A stretch of DNA of 64,000 nucleotides from Gigaspora rosea (Eukaryota; Glomeromycota; Glomeromycetes; Diversisporales; Gigasporaceae), in contig QKWP01000062.1 of NCBI GenBank assembly GCA_003550325.1, forward strand, positions 285,411 to 349,410, written 5' to 3'. The position numbers and the translations under genes are program-made. Position 1 is the first letter of the stretch, and the number at the start of each line of letters is the position of its first letter. Below the pieces are notes generated by a model. It was not told the DNA's origin. It made no database searches and saw nothing but the letters and a program-made list of their open reading frames with translations. Below are positions 36,208 to 44,159 of the stretch, piece by piece.

Positions 36208-36486
36208 GGAAAAGTTTTAACCTGTAGTCATGAATATCACCATGAATATTATGCTATATTACAATATGACTGTCGTTATTGTGATTACAATATAAAAAAG
36301 TTTACTGAATGCTTAGAAAAAGGTCAAAACAAACTTACTGTAGAGAAACTAGAAGAGAGGAAAGAACCCACACAAGCAAATGAAAGCAATTCTAAAATGA
36401 AAATGCACTTGAGGTGGTGTCTCATTGGTAATTTTTGCTTCGTCTTTGCTTGTAATAAATGTTTCAAAACATGCGATCTCCTGTGA
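36208..36486 (+). CDS. Cysteine/histidine-rich protein fragment
   Basis: An open frame of about 92 codons has no ATG at its beginning and ends at TGA 36484-36486. It starts with TCSHEYHHEYYAILQYDCRY then CDYNIKKFTECL, that is, a Cys-His cluster followed by C-x2-C, which would fit a small zinc-binding fold. A charged KLEERKEPTQANE segment and a second cluster (ACNKCFKTC) follow. The composition is clearly protein-like. An upstream exon is probably missing, or the gene is truncated. It lies upstream of the SAM-domain gene on the same strand, about 1.45 kb away. Confidence 0.4.
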   Translation, partial: GKVLTCSHEYHHEYYAILQYDCRYCDYNIKKFTECLEKGQNKLTVEKLEERKEPTQANESNSKMKMHLRWCLIGNFCFVFACNKCFKTCDLL

Positions 36487-36689
36487 TCTCCAAGATTTAT
36501 ATAAAATAAAGTAACAAAAAGTGTACAAATAAGCTTGTACTTTTTGTATTAGAAAAGTTCTAGTTCACTAAACCGGTTGCGATTTTTTTTACCGAATTAA
36601 CCAATCATATTTAGTAATCGTCTGATGATCATCAGTTGATCATCTGATCTAAACAACCAATACGAACAAACTTCAACCATGCTCGTTCA

Positions 36690-36920
36690 CCCTACCCTTA
36701 AGGTGAACAGAATGATGATAAACTTCATACTTGTTAGTCATATATTCTCATGAAATGCAAATGTTAAAGTGAACAGAATTTAACTTCATACTCACCCCGG
36801 TAATTTATTGAACACATAAATGGTTACAGATACATTTTCTTGAAAACTATCTTTAAAGTGAAAAGAATTAAACTTCATACTCACACTGGTGATATAGTGA
36901 ATGATTTCATAATATAGATT
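36690..36920. repeat. Tandem repeat of about 100 bp, three copies
   Basis: TAAAGTGAACAGAATTTAAC then TTCATACTCACCCCGGTAAT recurs three times, diverged. A related phrase follows the hAT MITE at 29930. Confidence 0.6.
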
Positions 36921-37500
36921 GATAACAAAAATATGATAATGTAATCATCCAAACGATTAAATTTTGCAATTTCAAATAGGAATCAACCAAATTTTTTCAT
37001 ACAATTTGATCACGTTTTGGGATGAGTTTGCTTTTTTTGTCAGTTGACAGAAGTCAACAAATAGCTAAGCAGGGATATGCCAGAAACGAACTGGTCAGGC
37101 CCACCATTAGCAATCTCGTGTGAATCAAAAATTTTAATTAGTTGCCTATTCAGGCACTTTCTAGCAACTAATATCAATTAAAATTTATTTAATAAAGGGT
37201 TAACATCTAGTATCATTACCCAACTGACATGTGAATGTGAAAATATTTATCATTATGTCATTTACCGCCAATTTTGCATATATGAATGAACAAAAAAAAA
37301 ATGCAAAAACCTGTTAGATAAAAACCTGTTCCTGAAGATTATTTGGCACCACCATCTTATGAAAGGGTTATTCGACACCTGCAATTTTTTTTATTCCCCA
37401 GCCCTTCATAGTATAGATAGATAGAAGATATAGATATCCCGCATAGTATGCAGATTAAAGGTATTTGCTCTTTTTCATATATATTCGCCTGTTATTTGAC

Positions 37501-37612
37501 TAGCGAAAAAAATTTTTGAGCGCTATGCGCTTGCGCTGCGCCTGAGCTGCTTTGAAGCGCTATTTTTGTCTCCAGCGCTTTTGCTTTCGCTAGCGCTTAG
37601 CGCTTAAGAATA
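37501..37612. repeat. AGCGCT palindrome cluster
   Basis: About ten GCGC cores (AGCGCT, TGCGCTTGCGC, GCTAGCGCTTAGCGC) are packed into 110 bases in otherwise AT-rich DNA. TAGCGAAA begins it and the complement TTTCGCTA lies near its right side. It looks like another element with a repeated short palindrome, but no target duplication was found. It sits 330 bp upstream of the SAM-domain gene and could affect its promoter. Confidence 0.6.
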
Positions 37613-37862
37613 CCTCCTTTTACAATCAGTTGAAATTAGTGAAACCCAAAATTTCCTAAGAGAGTTACACTGGAGAATATCAATTACCAAACACTGAAAC
37701 ATGAGCGATGAAACCATCCCAAAATTTACATATAAAGCAATCAAGCATACCACAAAAGCACTAACGATTTCTTCTAAGCGCTAAAATCACATGTATGATT
37801 AGAGATTACGATTAAAAAATGCACGCGTGATCTGTTGTACTGTACGACAATCTGATTGTTTG

Positions 37863-37868
37863 TATAAA
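37863..37868 (+). promoter_or_regulatory. TATA-like element of the SAM-domain gene
   Basis: TATAAA lies 78 bases before the ATG at 37941. It is a plausible but unproven core promoter. Confidence 0.35.
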
Positions 37869-37940
37869 CTATAAAGGGTGAACGTACGACTTCCTTAAAA
37901 AAAATTTGTGTCTGAGCAAGACACAAATATATAAGTAACC

Positions 37941-39471
37941 ATGTCTACTCTTCCTACAATTGACGAAACAGAAAAATGGAATACAGAAAAGATAATCGAA
38001 TTTTTGAGCAATCAAAATTTAAATCTTACGGAAAGTGATTTCGAATTTTTTCGTAAACAATGTATTGAAGGCCAAGAATTCCTTGACTTGACTCAGGAAG
38101 AACTTCAAGGTGGATTGGAACTGGGACCGGCAAAAAGAATAGTGAAATTAATTAATAAAATAAAAGGCGAAGAACAGGGTAAGTAGTACCACGACTGCAT
38201 TCGAATATTCCAAACCTATACTGCTTTCTCCGCAATAATTTCAGATTTATTGTTTGACAAACACATTTACTTTCTTTTGAAGCTGTCACCACTTCGAGTC
38301 AGGAGAAAGAACTACTTCTTCAAAAATTAGCCAAATTGGAGAAGCAACTTAGAAAATCCATATATGGTAGGTGTAATACATTATAATTCTTGTTTGTGAT
38401 ATAAATATGTTGTTTTGTCAATCATTACTAATCCATATTCACCTTGCGAGACAGATTTTGATGTTCTTGTAGCACCAAAGAGAATTAAATCATTCAAGTG
38501 GCCCGCTAATATAGAGTCTACAACCATCGAGGAATTTAAAAAATCCCTTTATGACATATACAAATTACCTACTCTAGAAAATCCGTCAGTGGTATTCAAG
38601 TTCCTGAGTAATGGGGACCAATATTTTCCCAGAAATGATGTCACGTTTTGCGAGATGTTGCGACTACTAGTGTCAAAAGATAACTTAAAAATTTCAGTAT
38701 TCATTGAGACCCCTCAAAGCCATTTAGCGAATGGACATTCCCGAAAGTGTGCCAACTATACGAGCTTAGCGATGACCCGAATCCTAGCACTAGGGCATTC
38801 CCTGTCTTTTCATGTGGTTGTGTAGATCTAAAGGACGAAAAGGCACAAATTGTGGTTAGATACCTTATGAACTGTTTGAAACTTCTTCAAGATATTACCC
38901 CTCTTGATATGCGTATGAAGCAACGAAATCTATTTATTCATACTATTACCTTATCGCAGGTGTTTCTTTTTACAAAGACGATTTTAATATTATACCGGAA
39001 AAACTTATTCAAGGTCGGAATGGGCAGGGGAATGTCGATTATGCGATAGAGTGTAATTCGACCCGTAGAACCGTTGGCTTAGTCGAAGTTAAAAAGGATG
39101 ATTTTTTGAAGGGGTTTGCTCAAGCATCTGTACAGATGGAATCATCCTTGACAGGTCGTAAACGTAAAGCTAATGAGATGGACGATGATGAGCGTGGAGT
39201 GGATAAGGTGTTTGGGATCGTCACCGATGCGGAAAAATGGTACTATATGACATGTACGCTTGATGAGAAGGGAAAACCGTCATTTGGTCTATCGAAGCCA
39301 ATTTCTGTCCCTTATAATAACAATGGGGATATGCAAATTAGCGTAGAAAAGGTTCTTGGCCATGTAGTATGGCTGTTGAAAGAAGCACAGAAGCCGGTGG
39401 AGGCATCACCGAATGGAGAACAGAGAGTACTAAAAAAGCATAAGTCATCATGTAATCTTACAAACACATAA
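37941..39471 (+). CDS. SAM-domain protein with PD-(D/E)XK-like C-terminal domain; two frameshifts
   Basis: Exon 1 is 37941-38178, exon 2 is 38283-38366 and exon 3 starts at 38455. All junctions are GT-AG and keep frame. Residues 10-75 form a SAM-like helical domain (SDFEFFRKQCIEGQEFLDLT). Exon 2 adds a short coiled coil. A middle domain follows, then a C-terminal region with VDYAIE...VGLVEVKK...GFAQASVQME, which reads as the D-ExK-Q pattern of PD-(D/E)XK nucleases. The family resembles SAM-domain proteins expanded in mycorrhizal fungi and Crinkler-type modular proteins; this is from recall. Within exon 3 the protein-like frame changes near 38724 (in a CCCC run) and near 38906. Each change equals one lost base, so the copy is either a young pseudogene or has sequence errors. 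SAM domains usually mediate oligomerisation, so a self-assembling nuclease-like protein is inferred. Confidence 0.75.
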
Positions 39472-39594
39472 AGCTAGTTTAGCCCCGTTAGGTAATTTAC
39501 TTTATTTTTGGTAAAGGCATGTATCATTTTCGAGTACGTCACGATATTTTGTAATTATTTTTGTATTATTTTTTGTATACTTCATGATATATAT

Positions 39595-39600
39595 AATAAA
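39595..39600 (+). terminator. AATAAA polyadenylation signal of the SAM-domain gene
   Basis: AATAAA occurs 124 bases after the stop codon, at the expected place for cleavage and polyadenylation. Confidence 0.45.
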
Positions 39601-39962
39601 GCGTGTCTTTTGCTAAATTTTTTGGTGTTTATATCGTTGGGGTATTGCAATGGCAGTAAATTTTTTTGGAATCACATGAACTAAAACATACTAATATCTC
39701 TGGTTTTTGAAAACGTCTAGGTTATTACTGTATTTAGACAATAAGCAATGATGCAAGGCATTTACTGATGTTGAGGAATTAATGATGCGTTACATTATAA
39801 ATATTTCTAACAACCTTTACTCGCAATCATAGTGGTCATTTATTTTCATTTTAAGTTAAAGTAGAATGAATTTAAATAAACGCAGTAAGCATTTACAATT
39901 ATTATTATGCAACAATAAAGCAGGCCCTAGCGGCAGATTTTAGTGTATACATACTCTTTGCA

Positions 39963-39969
39963 TATAAAA
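39963..39969 (+). promoter_or_regulatory. TATA-like element of the coiled-coil gene
   Basis: TATAAAA lies 58 bases before the ATG at 40027, a plausible core promoter position. Confidence 0.35.
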
Positions 39970-40026
39970 TTGGAACGGACACAATTTTTTTTTTATTTTG
40001 AATAGATCCGCATTTTATGTAAAACA

Positions 40027-40443
40027 ATGGCAGATTCACAAACTACAATTGCTTCATTAAGAGAATTAAATACCAAGCTTACAGTCGAGATTAGCGAGCT
40101 TAGAAAGAAGTATGAAACTAAGAATATCGAAGTCAATGTCGAGAATGCAAAATTAAAACAAACTTTAAAAGATTATGAGGCTAGGTTCGCGAATCTAGAG
40201 CATAAAGATGAAGAAAAGGCTATTCATATTGCAAAATTAGATGATGAAATTAAGGAAATTAAACAATCTTCAACCAATACCAGTTCTATCGAGAATTCTG
40301 ACAGCACTCCTGAACAATGCCAACCTATTCGTACAGAAACCAAATTATTGGAGGATAAAGAGAAGGATGATTTCTTGGATGAAGCATATAGGAAAAGTGT
40401 TAGTGATGGGATAAGACAACGCAATAAAGAGAAGAAACTTTAA
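40027..40443 (+). CDS. Coiled-coil protein, C-terminally truncated
   Basis: The 138-residue frame starts MADSQTTIASLRELNTKLTV and continues with heptad-like Leu/Ile spacing to about residue 85, so it is an extended coiled coil. A Ser/Thr-rich linker follows, then a basic tail (DGIRQRNKEKKL). The N-terminus resembles a repeated coiled-coil family I recall from arbuscular mycorrhizal fungi. No enzyme domain is present. After the TAA at 40441-40443 the same frame stays open and protein-like to about 40641 (EDSETFVASRNVTTSLDRKN, then SSSLPSLKEKIPEVSN). The stop is therefore probably a recent CAA-to-TAA change. The remaining tail is lost in the mobile-element stack that starts near 40612. It lies 0.56 kb downstream of the SAM-domain gene on the same strand, as an independent unit. 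Confidence 0.65.
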   Translation: MADSQTTIASLRELNTKLTVEISELRKKYETKNIEVNVENAKLKQTLKDYEARFANLEHKDEEKAIHIAKLDDEIKEIKQSSTNTSSIENSDSTPEQCQPIRTETKLLEDKEKDDFLDEAYRKSVSDGIRQRNKEKKL

Positions 40444-40641
40444 GAAGATTCAGAGACATTTGTAGCTTCCCGGAATGTCACCACTTCCTTGGACAGAAAA
40501 AACGGAAAGGGGTTGATCCAAGAAATGTCTTCATCCTTGCCTTCACTCAAAGAAAAGATACCAGAAGTATCAAATCATGCGACCAAAATTTCTGACCCTA
40601 TAAAAAAATCCATCTGGATATGCACGTGTAAAGCACAGTGA
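40444..40641 (+). pseudogene. Stranded 3' part of the coiled-coil gene
   Basis: This continues the frame of the gene at 40027 without a shift, from just after its stop to a TGA at about 40641. Protein-like sequence runs to about 40610 (ATKISDP); the last ten codons come from inserted repeat DNA. Confidence 0.6.
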
Positions 40642-40738
40642 TCTGTAGAACGGCCAGAGAACCGGGTTTGCACATGTGAATTCCGTGTTGGCACGGCATT
40701 TTGGACCGTACGGGTTTGGCCCCACCAGGAGTCTAGAC

Positions 40739-41746
40739 TAGGATGTCCAGGATTATGCGAAAGCATAATATGCGCATAATTTACCAAATTTTCGCATCGC
40801 ATATGCTTCACATAATTCGACAAAAAAAAGCACTCATATCACGTGGCTGAAATATGATTGGCTGTTGGGAGACGTTAACTTCATTCTGCAATACTTAATT
40901 TGTGCCTTGGCATTTTACTTATTTGCACGGGTAATACAAACCCGATTTTGTAAATAAACTAAGTGCGTGAGATAAAAACTTAGGGTTAGGGCCGTAACGT
41001 TAGAATCTATAGGGGTTAGATGATGTTTATTATATGTAAAATTTCATTCCCGTCGCTCTCTCCGATTGGCTATTTCCTCTCCAGGAGTTTGTATTACGCG
41101 CGCAAATAAGTGGATACATAATTTAGAGTGGCAGAAAGTAAGTTCTGATGTAGAAAATGAATGAACCTAAATTACAAGCATAGTCGAAGTAAAAACTTAA
41201 GCAATGTCAGAAAAAATTCTGCGCATAATTTGACCTGTACCGCATACACATTATGCGTCACATAAATTTGCATAATTTGGGCCATTCCGCATAATAATTC
41301 GCATAATATGGAGTGTACAAGTTTTTGGCCAATGAAATTGCTCAAAATAGAATAAAGTTAGAGTTGGAACCGATGTATTTTTTCACTAGTTTAAACCGAG
41401 TTGATCAGTTTAGCATATGAAAAATAAAACTGGTTCCAAATTCTAGATAGATAGGACAAAATGACCAATCACGACACTTTTAAAAATTTCTTTGGTCAAT
41501 TTTAAGCGGCCTATATACAATGTACTTAAATTAATATACAAGTTAACATAACCTAAATAGATATTTAAAAAAATCTAATATTAGATATCCGAGAATTCGC
41601 GCAATTTTTTGCATATTTTGCATAATTTGTGGTATATCGCATAATATGCTGCATATTTTAAGCTAAAAACTTGCATAATTTGCATAATTTACAATTTGCC
41701 GCATGCATAATTTGGCCATCCTCGCATCATAATCCTGGACACCCTA
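40739..41746. mobile_element. hAT-like element 1 (1008 bp), TAGRRTGTCCAGGATTATG family
   Basis: The ends TAGGATGTCCAGGATTATG and the complement of CATAATCCTGGACACCCTA have a perfect 8-bp duplication GTCTAGAC (40731-40738, 41747-41754). Both subterminal regions repeat GCATAATATGC, ATTATGCGCATAAT and TGCATAATTTGCATAAT. A smaller MITE lies inside (40916-41112). There is no transposase. Confidence 0.88.
40916..41112. mobile_element. MITE nested in hAT-like element 1 (about 197 bp)
   Basis: TACTTATTTGCACGGGTAAT...ACAAACCCG pairs with GGAGTTTGTATTACGCGCGC...AAATAAGT. Inside are CTTAGGGTTAGGGCC and CCGATTGGCTA, two phrases common to many MITEs of this window. Confidence 0.7.
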
Positions 41747-41751
41747 GTCTA

Positions 41752-42062
41752 GACACTTTTGCAGTAACGTGACCATCACATGGTGTGGCGTCTTCGGATT
41801 AACTTATTGGCTTTATTGTTAAGATTAGGGTTTGGGTTCGTGTATATAGCCTTAAAAGGTCTCTATATATATGTAAAATCGCGTTCTGGACATTTTTATG
41901 TAGTTTTTAAGGCTGATTTAAACACTAGTTTTCGAGTATTTTTGCACTTTTCTTCTTGTACACGTGTTTTGTTTTAATGTCGGACTGATCCGGGACGATC
42001 AAAATTTACGATCTCCGATTGGTTGATTTTCATGCGCCATGTCACGTTTCTGCAAAAGTGTC
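41752..42062. mobile_element. GACACTTTTGCAG MITE, element C (311 bp)
   Basis: GACACTTTTGCAGTAACGTG on the left and its inverse CACGTTTCTGCAAAAGTGTC on the right are flanked by TA (41750-41751, 42063-42064). Inside are ATTAGGGTTTGGGTTCG, ATGTAAAATCGCGTTCTGGA and GTCGGACTGATCCGGG at 41979-41994. The last two match MITE copy B at 15146 although the TIRs differ. Its left end is the target of hAT-like element 1. Confidence 0.8.
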
Positions 42063-42377
42063 TAAACCCCTGGTGCGGTTGTACGGGTTTTGGCATGGGT
42101 CGAGGCTAGAGTGTCCAGGATTATGATTCGGTAAATGCCAAATTATGCATCCAGTAAATTGCAAATTATGCGAATTATGCGGACCTAGGATTAAGGTTAA
42201 AAAAAAATTTGCTGATCAACCAAATTTCAAGATCTTCTGTAATGCAAGAAAATTTTATAACCGTCTATGAAACGTGTTATAAAATTTTATTATTTTCGAA
42301 CACTAACCTTATTGCGCAACTTACATTGTACATGTACAACCAATAGTGTGTATAATCAATAATTGTTACTATATTCG

Positions 42378-42570
42378 AGGTGTTATGAATATCAGTATGT
42401 GATTTTAGTATGATTTTATCAAACCTTACCATAGAGTTTGCTTAATTATCACGCCCCATAGAATTTAGGGTTAGCTCTACCTGAAATTATGATTAATTCC
42501 AGCTGGGTTTTTTAGGGAGTGATAGTATGGTTTGATAAATCACATCCGTACCATACTGATCTGTAATTCC
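42378..42570. mobile_element. MITE (193 bp) with 9-bp target duplication
   Basis: ATCAGTATGTGATTTTAG...ATCAAACC pairs with GGTTTGATAAATCACATCCG...CATACTGAT. CTATATTCG is duplicated exactly (42369-42377, 42571-42579). Inside is AATTTAGGGTTAGC. Confidence 0.75.
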
Positions 42571-42654
42571 CTATATTCGGATCTATTAATTTTAAAGTAT
42601 AGATGCTAGTGATTGGCGTCGTAATTCAAATCATGAATGTAGTAATGTAATAAT

Positions 42655-43310
42655 TATTTACTACAAAAAGTAGTAATTGTAATAATATTTACTACACATA
42701 GTAAATATTATTACATGTAGTAATTATTATTATATAATTTTTATTACCACAAGTAGTAAATATTACTACATGTAGTATTTATTACTACATGTAGTAAATA
42801 TTACTACATGTAGAATTTATTGCCACAAGTAGTAAATATTACTATATGTAGTATTTATTACTACATGTAGTATTCATTACTACATGTAGTATTTACTACT
42901 ATATGTAGTATTTATTACTAAATATAATACGAAAGGGTAAAACCCGCGCTGAGGTAATCACGTTATTGATGCAGATTTAGCTTAATTAGGGTTAGGGTAC
43001 TATTTTAGGATAGTTAGATGGAGATCTGTATCAATAACGTAACTATTTCGTCGCGTGTTTCACCCTGTCGTAATATAATTATTATTATTATAAATAAATA
43101 CACTATATTTTATTATTTTTTTTATTTTTTTTTAAGTTTCGTCAGGCATCACTAATTACTACATATTACTACATGTAGTAAGTAATACTACATTACTACA
43201 TATTACTACATGTAGTAAGTAATAATATATTACTACATATTACTACATGTAGTAAGTAATACTACATTACTACATATTACTACACGTAGTAAGTAATTAT
43301 TACAATTACG
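42655..43310. repeat. TACTACATGTAGTA palindromic minisatellite
   Basis: The 14-base palindrome TACTACATGTAGTA, joined by short AT-rich spacers (AATAT, TTTAT or AGTAAT), is repeated more than 20 times. A MITE (42922-43078) and flanking AT-rich DNA split the array in two. Each unit can fold on itself. Confidence 0.85.
42922..43078. mobile_element. MITE inside the minisatellite (about 157 bp)
   Basis: AATACGAAAGGGTAAAACCC...AACGTTATTGAT-type arms pair with ATCAATAACGTAACTATTTC...ACCCTGTCGTAATAT. The interior has TAATTAGGGTTAGGGTAC. Confidence 0.7.
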
Positions 43311-43319
43311 GAACGTTAA

Positions 43320-43765
43320 ATCCTGGGTCCCCAAGTTGCAAGAAAATCGGCAACATACAGGCTTGAGATACTTACCAATGTGGTAGAGGCAGCTGCATGG
43401 CTTGAGATACGAACTCCCGAGAAGTATGCCAATAAGGGATCTTCTGGGTCACCAGATTGCGGGTATACCAAATTGGAAGCAGAAAGCACCTACCTGGAAT
43501 TACATACACCAAATTGGAAGTGATAATATTAGGAAATGTGAGTAAAGATGGACATGTGAATACTGATTGTAGGTTGGGGAAAAGGGACGTTCAAAAACCA
43601 GGCTGGCTATATAAATGGGAGTATGGTAGGCTCTGGTAGGTTTAGATTATGGATAAAATAGTCCAAGTCTTAGTATTTAGTAGATAGTATAATAATTGTA
43701 AGCAATATATTGTAAACGATTAATATACACTCAATAAAGTCTAGAGGCATGACCCCACCTTAACA
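43320..43765 (+). mobile_element. LTR-retrotransposon 3' end: pol tail plus solo LTR
   Basis: This is GC-richer than its surroundings. An open frame from about 43322 (RKSATYRLEILTNVVEAAAW, then RTPEKYANKGSSG) ends in TGA exactly where TGATAATATTAGGAAATG begins. That is the usual layout at the 3' end of copia-type elements. The LTR would be 43521-43765 (TG...CA), with TATAAATG as TATA box and CAATAAAG as polyadenylation signal. The purine-rich GGAAG before it could be the polypurine tract. No 5' part is present. The class (copia) is an inference from the layout. Confidence 0.5.
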
Positions 43766-44159
43766 CCAAAAAAAAATAAATTATTACAATTATGGTTTAA
43801 AAAAGACTATGTAGTAATATATGTAGTAAATATAATTGTAGTAATTAGCTATTTACGACACCAATCACTAGTAGATACTATGATAGTTTAGCCAGCATTA
43901 TTCACATGATTCTACTTGGAATTAGCTAGCATTAGAGTATAATATAGGCCGAATTGATAATACACTCTGTAATTTAATCTGTGTAATGACAATTGACCAA
44001 TAGAAATTCCTTTATACAAGAGAAAAAATAAATTATGCGGGCTTCTTTAAATTATGCGAAATCATATATTTTATGCGCTATAAGCCGAATTATGCGAATA
44101 TTATACCGGATCATAATCCTGGACACTCTAGTCGAGGCACACGTAAGTTCATGTGCATA

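Larger units (their letters stand above)
42107..44130. mobile_element. hAT-like element 2 (2024 bp), TAGRRTGTCCAGGATTATG family
   Basis: The ends TAGAGTGTCCAGGATTATGA and the complement of TCATAATCCTGGACACTCTA have a perfect 8-bp duplication GTCGAGGC (42099-42106, 44131-44138). AATTATGCG-type motifs sit below both ends. It has been filled by a 193-bp MITE, a palindromic minisatellite, a second MITE and an LTR-retroelement fragment. Confidence 0.88.

Noticed and set aside
42655..43310. CRISPR-like array
   Set aside because: The repeats are short palindromes with short AT spacers that are not unique, in a eukaryotic transposon. There are no cas genes.
40739..44130. Tc1/mariner-type elements with TA target sites
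   Set aside because: The ends were first read as TA-flanked. Including the TA gives TAG termini and perfect 8-bp duplications GTCTAGAC and GTCGAGGC, which is the hAT pattern.
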